Below, piece after piece: positions 34,537 through 43,849 of a stretch of 64,000 nucleotides of DNA. Source of the DNA: Profundibacter sp033851955. Its GTDB lineage: Bacteria > Pseudomonadota > Alphaproteobacteria > Rhodobacterales > Rhodobacteraceae. The stretch lies in the NCBI GenBank assembly GCA_033851955.1, contig JAWSVK010000010.1, positions 186,001 through 250,000 on the forward strand, written 5' to 3'. Made by a program: the position numbers and the translations under genes. Position 1 is the first letter of the stretch, and each line of letters starts with the position of its first letter. The notes under the pieces are model-generated. The model saw only the letters and a program-made list of their open reading frames with translations. It made no database searches and was not told the DNA's origin.

Positions 34537-35135
34537 CTATATTATCAGCCGAAAAGTGAAAGTGCTGAGAACCTGCGCTTTATGGCCACAATTGATAAGC
34601 AGATTCTGGAAACCCCTTGGTATGGGCCACGTTAAATGGTGCGTTACATGTAACGGCAGGGGCACGAATGTGGGCTGCACAGAGTGCGGTGTTTGATGCG
34701 TTTGCTGCCAATTTGCCAGGCACCTGCGGGAATTGGCAACTATGGATTGGGACAACTGCTGGGTTTTATCCTAGCGTTTGTCAAACGCCATGGAAGCAAG
34801 GTTTTTTGCGTTGAAGCCCTAAACGAAACCATCGCAAAATACGGAAAACCACAGTTCATGAATAGTGATCAAATCAATCAATTTACCGGCCTTGAATGGA
34901 CACAGGCATAAAAAATGCCGATATCAAGTTATCCATGGATGGGCGCAGGCGCGGGATAGATTACCGAATGATCGACGGTTCTGGTGATCTCTGAAATATG
35001 GATGCAACTATCTCACTGCGTTTGAAACTGGATCACATGTACGCACTGGCATCGGAAAATGGCTGGGCTAAAATAACGCTGAGCGTCTGCAGTCGACCCT
35101 CGGAATATAGGCCCCAGAAGAAGCCAATGAGTTTG
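34537..35135 (+). pseudogene. IS3-family transposase remnant A (IS407-like orfB)
   Basis: Translated pieces line up with the second ORF of IS3-family elements. YYQPKSESAENLRFMATIDKQ and ILETPWYG are the N-terminal helical region, HRVRCLMRLLPICQ the linker, EALNETIAKYGKPQFMNSDQ and INQFTGLEWT the DDE core, KLSMDGRRRGID the next block, and SLKYGCNYLTAFETG followed by HVRTGIGKWL the C-terminal catalytic part. Three frames and several stops are needed, so the copy is dead. orfA and clean terminal repeats were not found. The region lies between the winged-helix membrane protein and the MocR gene. Confidence 0.7.
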
Positions 35136-35206
35136 GCTGCCTAAATGAAACCCTGATCCATCTTAAACTGTTTGATAACGGGCACGAAATAGTAGGACCA
35201 CCTACT

Positions 35207-35367
35207 GACGATTACTATGATAGCGCCGCCGTTGAGACGTTCTTCAAGACCACCGAAGCAGAATTGATCTAGTTTCATTCCTGGGAGACACGGCCGTCGA
35301 CTGAGAGGGCGATCTTTGAATGCAAAAAAGGCTTCTACAATCCGCGTCGACGGCACCAGGCTGGAAA
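35207..35367 (+). pseudogene. IS3-family transposase remnant B (different element)
   Basis: A second C-terminal transposase fragment follows remnant A: DDYYDSAAVETFFKTTEAEL, a stop codon, then FHSWETR and ERAIFECKKGFYNPRRRHQAG, matching the CYDNAxxESFFxTLKxEL...FYNPRRRHSALG end of other IS3 subgroups. Remnant A already has its own C-terminus, so this is from a different insertion. The residue after EL (a stop at TAG) and truncation make it non-functional. The 220 bases after it (35368-35585) hold no recognisable gene. Confidence 0.65.
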
Positions 35368-35585
35368 GGTCCCGTCATTTTGAACCTAGAGTGGCCTAAA
35401 CGAGTGCTTAGGGCGGTACGAATGGGCTACCGATCTAGCCTTTTGGGATGGTGCCGTTCGTGGATGAATTTGCGTCAAACCATTCAGTTTTGTCAATTTG
35501 ACAGGCGCGGTCTTGGTGGCCAAGTGTCTGAGAGTTCGTATGTTAGTTGATTATATGAGCACAACGAATAGCTACTCTGGTGAAG

Positions 35586-37022
35586 CTACCGCAGAGTTAG
35601 GGCATTCAGAGAAGGCCCGGAAAGGACCGAATTATTTTTGGCTGTGGTTTCGAGCGCCTGCTCGATAACATCGAAAATCTTGGGTGATTGCATTTGACTG
35701 ACATTGAAGCGCATGAAATTGTTCATGGATTGCGAGACGCTGAACACGTTTCCAGGCGCGAGTATGATATTGTCGTTTAGCGCAAGGCGCGCCAATTTGG
35801 CCGCGTCGGCCCCACCGGGCAATCTGCACCACAGATAGAATCCGCCGCGCGGGTCCAGCCATGGAGTGATTCCTATGGCGTTCAGTTGCGCTGCAGTTTC
35901 GCTTCGTGAACGGGTAAGCTTGTTACGCAAAGCCGTCATATGTTTGCGATAGGTGCCGTCATTCAAGACGCCATAGATCAGCTCAGCGGCAACCGGGCTT
36001 GGACCGCCAAAGTTTGTGGCCACCTGCAAATCAACCAATGCTTCGATCCACTCAGGGCGGGCTGCTATATAGCCGCAGCGCACCGAGGCCGAGAGAGTTT
36101 TGGAAAAACTGCCAATGCGGATCACGCGATCAAGCCCATCTAATAACGCAAGGCGTGGAGAGAGAGCTGGCTCAAACGGCACGAAAATGTCGTCCTCAAC
36201 GATGGTCAGATCATGGGCGTTTGCCAGCTTCAAAACCTGATGTGCGGCCTGTGCGCTGATCGTCGCGCCGGTTGGATTGTGCAGCGCCGAGTTGGTAAGA
36301 TAGAGACGCGGTTTGTGTTGTTCCAACGCCTGTTCAAAGCGCGCGATATCGGGACCATCTTTGGTGAACGGCGTGCTGATGATGTTAACATGGTGTGCGC
36401 GCAGCAAGGCTTGGAAGTTAAAGTAGCACGGATCGTCCACCAACACGGTATCGCCCGCACGCAGCAATAGCCGACAGATAAGATCGATAGCTTGCGTCCC
36501 CGATGACGTCAGCAGGATTTGATCAGGGGTAACGGACAGCCCTTCATCCACGAATTGACGCGCCAATAATCGGCGTAGGTTTAGTGCACCGCGTGTGCTT
36601 CCGTAATCTGTCAGAAGCGTGTCATCTGCGCGTGCCAAACCGCGGATGGCGCGGCGCAAGGGGGCCAGCGGCTGCCAATCTGCCGGCAACCAGCCACAGC
36701 CTGGCTTCAACGCATCTGGATTTGCGTCCAAAGATTGGCGCGACACCCAGAACGGATCAATTGCGCGTTCAAGGCGAGGGCCGGCTTCTGATATTGCGAA
36801 GGGCTGCGTGTTATTGGCAACGTAAAAACCAGACCCACGGCGCGCATAAATTGTGCCTTCGGCGGCAAGGCGGTCATAGGCATCAACAACAGTTGAGGGT
36901 GATACTTGCATTGTGGCGGCAAACCCTCTGATCGAAGGGAGCTTTTCTCCAGTAACCAACGCACGGCTTGAGATTTTGCGCTGGATTGCCTCAATTACTT
37001 TGTTGGTGCGCGTGCCGCTCAT
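35586..37022 (-). CDS. MocR-family transcriptional regulator (GntR + aminotransferase domain)
   Basis: A 478-residue fusion regulator. The N-terminal winged helix (residues about 5-75) has KLPSIRGFAATMQVSPSTVVDAYDRLAAEGTIYARRGSGFYV. The rest is an aminotransferase fold I domain with TSSGTQAIDLICRLLLRAGD, NPTG and the PLP lysine in RIGSFSKTLSASVRCGY. Such regulators bind PLP or an amino compound and control a divergent gene. The neighbour in the opposite direction is an EamA exporter, and the shared 132-base region carries the TGTATGG repeats. Start ATG at 37022. Confidence 0.9.
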   Translation of the reverse strand: MSGTRTNKVIEAIQRKISSRALVTGEKLPSIRGFAATMQVSPSTVVDAYDRLAAEGTIYARRGSGFYVANNTQPFAISEAGPRLERAIDPFWVSRQSLDANPDALKPGCGWLPADWQPLAPLRRAIRGLARADDTLLTDYGSTRGALNLRRLLARQFVDEGLSVTPDQILLTSSGTQAIDLICRLLLRAGDTVLVDDPCYFNFQALLRAHHVNIISTPFTKDGPDIARFEQALEQHKPRLYLTNSALHNPTGATISAQAAHQVLKLANAHDLTIVEDDIFVPFEPALSPRLALLDGLDRVIRIGSFSKTLSASVRCGYIAARPEWIEALVDLQVATNFGGPSPVAAELIYGVLNDGTYRKHMTALRNKLTRSRSETAAQLNAIGITPWLDPRGGFYLWCRLPGGADAAKLARLALNDNIILAPGNVFSVSQSMNNFMRFNVSQMQSPKIFDVIEQALETTAKNNSVLSGPSLNALTLR

Positions 37023-37038
37023 CTAGATTTCCTTTAGG

Positions 37039-37081
37039 TGTATGGGCCATTTAGACCATACAGTTTGTATTAATTGTATGG
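37039..37081. promoter_or_regulatory. Probable MocR operator: three copies of TGTATGG
   Basis: TGTATGG (37039-37045) and CCATACA (37056-37062) make a perfect inverted repeat with a ten-base gap. A third TGTATGG sits at 37075-37081, in direct orientation to the first. They fall between the start codons of the divergent MocR and EamA genes. Direct or inverted half-sites of this kind are typical of GntR-type regulators; binding is inferred. Confidence 0.55.
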
Positions 37082-37154
37082 CTTTGTGACTGTTGTGGCC
37101 AGACCTATTCGCCTAAGACCGAAAGGTAGAAACTAAATTCAGGATGGAACGACG

Positions 37155-38015
37155 ATGCGGGGACCAATGGCCGGATGGGGCAACGGGCTGCTAGGGGTTA
37201 TTATTTTTAGTGCGTCATTGCCTGCAACACGCATCGCCGTTAGTGGGTTCAGCCCGTTATTCTTGACATCGGCGCGTGCGGTGATTGCGGCAGTGCTCGG
37301 CATCGGATTGCTCATTGCACTAAAGCAATCGCGCCCGTCGCGGTCTGACTTCCTATCATTGGTCGCCGTGGCAATTGGTGTTGTGGTTGGATTTCCGTTA
37401 CTCACAGCACTGGCCTTGCAACATATCACCTCGGCGCATTCGATAGTCTTTATCGGGTTGTTGCCGTTTTCCACTGCCATTTTCGGGGTGCTGCGCGGCG
37501 GTGAGCGCCTAAAACCATTGTTCTGGGTATTCTCAAGTCTTGGCGGTTTGACTGTTACCACATTTGCCCTAACCCAAAGCGCCGCGGCATCGTTACAAGG
37601 CGATCTGTTGATGGTCGCGGCAATTGTGGTGTGCGGACTTGGCTATGCCGAAGGCGCGGTACTATCGCGCCGGTTGGGCGGTTGGCAGGTTATTTCATGG
37701 GCGCTGGTTCTGTCGCTCCCGTTTATGATAGTGCTGGCATTAGTGACCCTGCCCGAAACTTGGACAGGTGTCAGTATTTCCGCGTGGGTTGCACTTGGAT
37801 ATGTGTCTGCTTTTTCTATGCTGATAGGCTTTGTATTCTGGTATCGTGGCTTGGCTATTGGTGGCATCGCCAGCGTCGGTCAATTGCAACTTTTGCAACC
37901 GTTTTTCGGCCTCATGCTGGCGGGTTTCTTGTTACGTGAACCGATTGAGGTATCAATGATAGGTGTCACGCTTTTTGTCGTTCTGTGTGTTGCGGGCTCA
38001 AAACGGTTTGCGTGA
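37155..38015 (+). CDS. EamA/DMT-family exporter
   Basis: A 286-residue ten-segment membrane protein with the two EamA repeats: WGNGLLGVIIFSASLPATRIA at the N-terminus and a second half beginning QGDLLMVAAIVVCGLGYAEGAVLSRRLGG. The pattern of short loops and small residues fits the drug/metabolite transporter superfamily. The substrate is unknown. The divergent MocR partner suggests that it exports an amino acid, amine or vitamer. Start ATG at 37155 follows AGGATGGAACGACG. Confidence 0.85.
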   Translation: MRGPMAGWGNGLLGVIIFSASLPATRIAVSGFSPLFLTSARAVIAAVLGIGLLIALKQSRPSRSDFLSLVAVAIGVVVGFPLLTALALQHITSAHSIVFIGLLPFSTAIFGVLRGGERLKPLFWVFSSLGGLTVTTFALTQSAAASLQGDLLMVAAIVVCGLGYAEGAVLSRRLGGWQVISWALVLSLPFMIVLALVTLPETWTGVSISAWVALGYVSAFSMLIGFVFWYRGLAIGGIASVGQLQLLQPFFGLMLAGFLLREPIEVSMIGVTLFVVLCVAGSKRFA

Positions 38016-38087
38016 GACTTTCAATGATCGGCTTTGGACCACGATCCGAGTGATATTTGATATCTGAATTGAACAACTAATACCCAC

Positions 38088-38994
38088 TCACCCGTTTTCA
38101 AAAAACCCTAGATGATCCTGTTGCCGCCCAAACGTTATAACGCGGAGTTTATTGCGATGGTTGATCCGGTCAACGACGGTTGACAGCTTCTCATTTCGAT
38201 TCTGCGCGGCGGGTACGAGCGACAGGAACAGCTCACTTGAGCGCTGTGAGAGAGGAAGAACATCACCGATTTTGAGCACTAACAGAGCCTATTATGCGGG
38301 GCTGGGTTAGCATCATTTTGCACCACAGGTTTTCAAAGATATTGAGCATAATTTGGGTGTCCTGAGATGCATTCACCGAATGTGATTTCGCCCAATCGCA
38401 GTTTGGCGGAATACGGATGTGGAGCGTGAAACGCTGCGCGCAGAATCATCGCGACGCATCCGTTCGGTTGCTTTGTCCGTGAGCCAACGCCCGACCAACC
38501 TTGCCTGATCTGAACGCCTAAATTTCGGGGCCAGTACTTTGGAATTCCCATAACCGTTGCCCTGTGTTTCTCCGAGCGGGATGTCCTCGTTCCGCAAGGC
38601 GCGGATCGAGCGCATAAAGTGACGGAAAATCCAAAATTATTGCCATGTTCAGGTTGGGTTTAATGCCGCGAGAAATCCCCGATAGATCATCAAGGGGACT
38701 GAGACGATCAGGCATATTTGCAAGGGATAGCCATTGCAGCCCACCTGGCTTTTAGATCTTACCTGCAATCTTGGCCAACAATTGAATTGGCCCTATGCCA
38801 ACCGAGCAGCGCGGCTCTGATCCGACAGGTTCCCGAATGGCCACCTTCATGCGGTGCACGAGATCCATCGCACCTACAAGTTCACCCGTTATGCCGCCAT
38901 GATCACCGCCAGAGAATGCGGGCGCCGGTGACATTTTCATAAGCCTAAAGCTAACGCGATGACACTCCGCCTGCGTGTAATTGAACCCCACCAC
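38088..38994 (-). pseudogene. Decayed Y-family DNA polymerase (DinB/ImuB-like) gene
   Basis: Fragments in order on the minus strand match a Y-family polymerase. AIREPVGSEPRCSVGIGP and LLAKIAGKI is the palm block with SIGIAPNKFLAK. Then, after one stop, KPGGLQWL and DRLSPLDDLSGI with PSLYALDPRLAERG give the helix-hairpin-helix region. A frameshift near 38600 leads to ALRNEDIPLG, NSKVLAPKFRRSDQARLVG and TDKATERMRRDD, the start of the little finger. LVPAAQNRNEKLSTVVDRIN at the end resembles the C-terminal tail. The catalytic N-terminal DxD is missing. It fills the region between the EamA gene and the next operon. Confidence 0.65.
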
Positions 38995-39166
38995 TCCCCT
39001 TAAGGGGGAATTTTTACTTGCGGCGAATCAGATTCTGGCCCATCCTCAGATGGTTATCTATTTCTGATTTCTTTTTAAGTTGCCTGTTTTTGTGAACATT
39101 TTGGCTCTTGGATCATGCCTTTCTCTCCAAGTGATTTTTTTTGCGCCAGAGCGCTAGGGGGTTTTT

Positions 39167-42100
39167 ATGCTTAAGACTTTTCATTTTGATTTACGCCATG
39201 GGTCCGACCTAAAAGTTACTCAGGAAACCGAACTCTATTTGTCCATCGCCGGAGCAAAGTTTCCGATCCGTAAGCACACCAAAGAGTCACTGGCCAAAAT
39301 ATCCAACAATGCGGTTTCTTTGATCCACGAAACCACGCCAGAGGCCGTCACCCATTTCTGTGAATTCCCGCATGACGCGGTGCCAGATCGCGACGTAATA
39401 ATGATGCAGGTGGTTAGTAAAATCAAAGGCGACCCGCTGTATGATCTGCCAGATTTGCATGGGTTTTGGTATCAACTGCCAGAACGCTCGAAGAGCTTAT
39501 ATGCCAAGCGAACTCACAAACGTTTGTTGGCGTTGGCAACGGCCAAGTATCTTATCCATCCGAAGTTGGCTGCCTATAATTGCGATGTAGACACACACTT
39601 CAAAAGCCTCAGCTTGGAAAGCTCCGCGCAACTTTTCAGCGAAGCCGACGAATTCAAGACACCTTTTGATACGGCCGTCAGCATATTGTTCCAACACCCC
39701 GAAATGGCCAATTCGCGCGGGTACACTGCAAGTATTGTTCAAAATGATCACATCGCTCCGTCTCCCAACATTGATGCGTCACAATACAATCGTGTGATGG
39801 ATCTGGCGACTGAGATTTCCAAACAAGGCCCCGCTACAGAAACCTCCGGGTGGGCGCGTATCAAGCAGGACAAAACGCCCGAGGGCGAGTTGATGTATGC
39901 TGAATTTGATCTGACCGACGAAAATGGTGACATTGTGTATCGCAAAGGCGACCCAATGATGGCCTACCAGATGACCAATGAAACAGAGTCGAAAATCGGC
40001 TCTGCTGTGTCAAACGCGCTACGTACATCACGCGACGACTCAAGTCTGCAAAACCAAATCTGGATGGCGCCCCAGGGCTCAACAGCTGAAACCACAATTG
40101 TCACGACCGATGCAAAAACACAGTATGCCGCAGCCTATTCAGCCACCTCATCCGCCGCGCTTTTGTCCACCACGTCTGCGACGTTCACCGCGACCAACAG
40201 AACACCACATCACGGTTTGGAAATTTTTCCGGAAAGCATCGATTTTGATCCTGAAAACAACAGCTTCGCGATGGATGTGAAAAACCTATACCTGCGCCAA
40301 CTGGGCAGCTATGTCGAATTCTTTGCCGACACGGAAATGACACAACCAATCAAAGATCCAAAGGTTGACGGGACCTGGCCATTCTACTTTCCCGAAGCCT
40401 TAGCAAAAGAATTTGATACTGACACAAAACGCGCACTTGGAACGGTGCCTAATGTAAACTCAATTATGGGCATTCCAATGCCGACCGATCCGACAAATGT
40501 CAAAGTGCCGTGGCCCAATGAGGCGCAGGCTCTGAGGCTCATGTTTGGCGGTTTGGGAACTTCCAACTGGGTGGGTCCGGTGCCTTGGCCGGGCGTCATT
40601 CTGACAGGGATTTTCAACTATGGTATTCCACTGTTTTTCATGGCAGCAGGTGCTGCGGTGACGAATACGAAATTCTATAAGGATTTCGTGAGCGATGCCG
40701 ACAAAGTCGTTGCCGCTGCCGGTGTGGGTTTTGCCGTTGTTGGCGGTGGTGTGACCACAGCCGCAGCCCTTGGGAACACCAAAAAAGTCCTGTTTTCATT
40801 CGCGTCGACCATCGCTGGGATTTTGGTCAAAAAAGGCATGGAGAAACTTGCCGTCTATATTATCGCGAAGATGGTTGCGGCCAATATGAAATCGGCTGTT
40901 CCCGTTGTCGGTATGGCATTTCGGGTTGCTGGTATTGCTCTGAACTTTTCGCAAATCGCCATAACAACTGGCGAATGCCTTTCTTCTCCCGCCGTGCTGG
41001 AGGTCGATATCCTTCGCCAGATGCAATTGAACTTCAAGCTCAAGCCGGATCCAGCACACGGCGAACCTGGCCGTCCGGAAACCGCAATTTGGCCCTTGGT
41101 GGGCGACAAGGTTGAGGTGATTGTTGAATACAAGAATGGCACCAGATTTATCCACGAACAACGCCTGCCTGCAACCAGCTCGAACAAATCGTTGAATTTC
41201 GTATTTCACCCGATCGGATGGGGGGGTGCGTTTCAAATATCGGCCAATGTCTATTCAAAAAATGGGTGGCTTTGTGGGAAATTCGTCTCTGACGAGATAA
41301 AGGCGGAACCCGATAACCCGAGCACGGGCATCAAAGAAATCGAGGCCAACATCATTGAACTGTTGGTGCCGTTGACGGGCGACACGCAATATCAACACAA
41401 ACAGAAATTGGGTTTTGATGTCGACACCGAACAGCACAAATGGATTGCTGGCAAGGCTGCAACGGCTACCTTGGCCGATCTGAACTGCTCCAATGTAGAA
41501 CCCGGTTTATGCGAGCCGGTTTCGATTACGATGAACCAGGCCGCTTATCAGGCCGGCTATGTTTACCGGGCCAGCAACCAGAATATCCCACTGGAAAAGC
41601 CGGACGGTCCGGTGAATTCGGGGCAGATGTATGTGATGCAAAATATCTCTGTTCTGAGCGACGACACTTTGAACGAACGATTGAAATTCCCGAAATTCGG
41701 GTTCGCAGTTCAGCCAGCGCTGGCCTATGATACATTTGGCGAAGGTGAAGGCAGCACACCCAGCGAAAAAGTTGTCAGCCCATTGAATTTCGTATTGGAC
41801 AGCCGCAGTGGTGACTATCATTTGCGTCATGTCGATTTGATGGATTTCAAAAATGATTTTGGCCTGAGTGGCCCAGATTTGAAGAGCTGGGGAAGATTCT
41901 ATATTCCTCATCTGGATGCTGTTGTCGTTCACCCAAGCGGATATGTTCTGGCCGCCAGCCTGAAAGACGGCAAGTTGCAGGTCTTGAAATTGCCGCCCGA
42001 GCCCGTTGCTGACGCCGAAGCGCCAGAGGCGCAGATCGTATCAGGCAAAGGTATTTTGCAAGGTTTGCTTAACGGCCCCATCGCGATGAAAGTTGCGCCG

Positions 42101-43243
42101 AACGGATCAATCTATGTACTGGAAAGCGTCAATCGTCGCATTCAGGCATTTGATATCAAAGGTAACCCCGTTCCGAATTTCCCCGGCGCCAAACTTTTCC
42201 AGATGCCGTCTGGTTTTGCTGCCGAATTAGACGATGGCGCATTCTCACCAGCCCTCCAGCAGTTGTTCATCGAAAACGGTTTGAACTTGTTGGGTGCCTT
42301 TGACGACCCCAATTTCAGAACGGTTCTGGACCAAGGTGTCTTGACCACGGGTGTGGTTGATGAATTTGCCGATATAGGCATCTATCTAAACTACACAGAG
42401 GACGAAGACGGCAAGATTGATCCCGCATTGAGTACAACGGTAACGGTGGTCGACACAGGATTAGTATGGCATGTCCATGATCCCGATAAAAATTACACTT
42501 ATATCGTCGATTTCACCTCGGGCGATTTGATCGTATCAGACCTGTTGCAGAATGTGACGGTCACAGTGGTGGGTCAGAGCCAAAAATGGGTTGTCGCAGA
42601 TTTGGTTTCCGCACGGTCTTACTTGTTGAGCGTGTCACCCCAAGACAGCTCCGTCATCGAATTGTCCGAATATCTATCCTACATGCCATTGGTCAAAGAT
42701 ATCGAAGTAAAATATCTTGATTTGGCCATGGAATCCAAAGGGTACATCTATGTGTTGTCCTACAAGGACACGGATCGAACAAAAGTCGTCAATACCGATT
42801 ACGTAATAGACATCTATGCGCCCGATGGTTCGTTCCTGGTGCGGACACCGGATCCCAAGCTCTATTCCGATCCGAGCAAAATGGAATTTGTCGCAGCCGC
42901 GCGTTTGGCGTTGGATTCATGGCGCAATATGTTCACGCTGAACTATGAGGCGTTTGCCGGTCCGGATGGACGTGTCGAGCCGTCTATCGGCACATGGGTG
43001 CCGACAACCCCATTGTTTGACACCGACCCAGACAAAATGGATTTGTTCAAAACACAGAATATCGCAGGGCTTATCACTTTGTTCGGTGAGCACGATATCC
43101 CTGTCACCGCGTCTGCGACGATCGAAACAGTCAATGCCGATGGCGATTTCATCCTACATGACAACGACCGTAGTTTTAACGCGATTGTCAGCCTTGATGC
43201 CAAGGGGCAGTTAAGGATGTTTGTATACGATATTATTTCTTAA
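39167..43243 (+). CDS. Giant protein, unknown; hydrophobic core and NHL-like C-terminus
   Basis: A 1358-residue protein with no recognised family over most of its length and no signal peptide (it begins MLKTFHFDLRHGSDLKVTQE). Residues about 1-460 are soluble and mixed. Residues about 465-605 contain four strongly hydrophobic stretches (for example VILTGIFNYGIPLFFMAAGA and VGFAVVGGGVTTAAAL) that could be membrane segments. The last 400 residues are beta-rich and include NGSIYVLESVNRRIQAFDIKG (residue about 981), an NHL-repeat-like unit, suggesting a propeller. It starts the packed operon that ends in the polyketide synthase. AGGGGG lies six to eleven bases before the ATG. Function unknown. Confidence 0.75.
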   Translation: MLKTFHFDLRHGSDLKVTQETELYLSIAGAKFPIRKHTKESLAKISNNAVSLIHETTPEAVTHFCEFPHDAVPDRDVIMMQVVSKIKGDPLYDLPDLHGFWYQLPERSKSLYAKRTHKRLLALATAKYLIHPKLAAYNCDVDTHFKSLSLESSAQLFSEADEFKTPFDTAVSILFQHPEMANSRGYTASIVQNDHIAPSPNIDASQYNRVMDLATEISKQGPATETSGWARIKQDKTPEGELMYAEFDLTDENGDIVYRKGDPMMAYQMTNETESKIGSAVSNALRTSRDDSSLQNQIWMAPQGSTAETTIVTTDAKTQYAAAYSATSSAALLSTTSATFTATNRTPHHGLEIFPESIDFDPENNSFAMDVKNLYLRQLGSYVEFFADTEMTQPIKDPKVDGTWPFYFPEALAKEFDTDTKRALGTVPNVNSIMGIPMPTDPTNVKVPWPNEAQALRLMFGGLGTSNWVGPVPWPGVILTGIFNYGIPLFFMAAGAAVTNTKFYKDFVSDADKVVAAAGVGFAVVGGGVTTAAALGNTKKVLFSFASTIAGILVKKGMEKLAVYIIAKMVAANMKSAVPVVGMAFRVAGIALNFSQIAITTGECLSSPAVLEVDILRQMQLNFKLKPDPAHGEPGRPETAIWPLVGDKVEVIVEYKNGTRFIHEQRLPATSSNKSLNFVFHPIGWGGAFQISANVYSKNGWLCGKFVSDEIKAEPDNPSTGIKEIEANIIELLVPLTGDTQYQHKQKLGFDVDTEQHKWIAGKAATATLADLNCSNVEPGLCEPVSITMNQAAYQAGYVYRASNQNIPLEKPDGPVNSGQMYVMQNISVLSDDTLNERLKFPKFGFAVQPALAYDTFGEGEGSTPSEKVVSPLNFVLDSRSGDYHLRHVDLMDFKNDFGLSGPDLKSWGRFYIPHLDAVVVHPSGYVLAASLKDGKLQVLKLPPEPVADAEAPEAQIVSGKGILQGLLNGPIAMKVAPNGSIYVLESVNRRIQAFDIKGNPVPNFPGAKLFQMPSGFAAELDDGAFSPALQQLFIENGLNLLGAFDDPNFRTVLDQGVLTTGVVDEFADIGIYLNYTEDEDGKIDPALSTTVTVVDTGLVWHVHDPDKNYTYIVDFTSGDLIVSDLLQNVTVTVVGQSQKWVVADLVSARSYLLSVSPQDSSVIELSEYLSYMPLVKDIEVKYLDLAMESKGYIYVLSYKDTDRTKVVNTDYVIDIYAPDGSFLVRTPDPKLYSDPSKMEFVAAARLALDSWRNMFTLNYEAFAGPDGRVEPSIGTWVPTTPLFDTDPDKMDLFKTQNIAGLITLFGEHDIPVTASATIETVNADGDFILHDNDRSFNAIVSLDAKGQLRMFVYDIIS

Positions 43244-43268
43244 TTGTATGATATCAAAAGGAAATTAC

Positions 43269-43829
43269 ATGGAATCCGATTATCCGTTTTTGAAGAAATT
43301 GGGTTTGAATATATCCAACTTCTCGCATGGTCAAATCTCGCTGACCGTGCAGCAGAATTTGGAAATCCTCAGCGCTCGGCACCCCCAAAAATCTGCGCTG
43401 CCTGCTTTGCGGTTCACTCTTACCGATATAGATCAGTTGGCGGCGCTGGTCGCGAACAAGTCAATGCCAGAGGGTGACAAGTTTCAAGATCTCGCTTCAT
43501 CGGAACTGGGTCTGCCGTGGGACAAGATTGACGCAGGTACGGTCGCAAAATTGCGACAGGGGTTATTCCGGCATGTCGTGAAATTGGGTGATGTTCCGCA
43601 ATCTCTGAAAACAGAAATAGCGCGCCACTTTATGCCAATGCCGGTTTCGGTCTTTGCGGCTAGCGACATTACAATCAAGTCAGGAACGACATTTGTCATC
43701 GGCAAAGACGACCACGATCCAGTGGTCTGTGACTTCGGAACAGTGACGCTTGAAGAAGGTGGTCAGATTTTGATCGAAGCGCCTGCAATGATCAACATTC
43801 AAAAATTTACCAAAATACCGGCAGCATAA
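43269..43829 (+). CDS. Stand-alone copy of a domain shared with the next gene
   Basis: A 186-residue soluble protein (MESDYPFLKKLGLNISNF...). No signal peptide is seen. Residues about 123-175 align with residues about 137-190 of the next protein: PMPVSVFAASDITI, DDHD, and FGTVTLEEGGQILIEAP against PMAVANFVGDDIIV, RDDEG, and FKTVTIYQGGQIIWEAP. The N-terminal QQNLEIL also recurs. So the two are paralogs, but this one stops before the glycine-rich part. Start ATG at 43269 follows GGAA. The function is unknown. Confidence 0.7.
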   Translation: MESDYPFLKKLGLNISNFSHGQISLTVQQNLEILSARHPQKSALPALRFTLTDIDQLAALVANKSMPEGDKFQDLASSELGLPWDKIDAGTVAKLRQGLFRHVVKLGDVPQSLKTEIARHFMPMPVSVFAASDITIKSGTTFVIGKDDHDPVVCDFGTVTLEEGGQILIEAPAMINIQKFTKIPAA

Positions 43830-43849
43830 ATCAGCAAAGGAACAAGACT

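Noticed and set aside
38940..39020. Terminator at CCCCTTAAGGGG before the giant gene
   Set aside because: The stem is only four base pairs, too weak to call, although a T-rich run follows.
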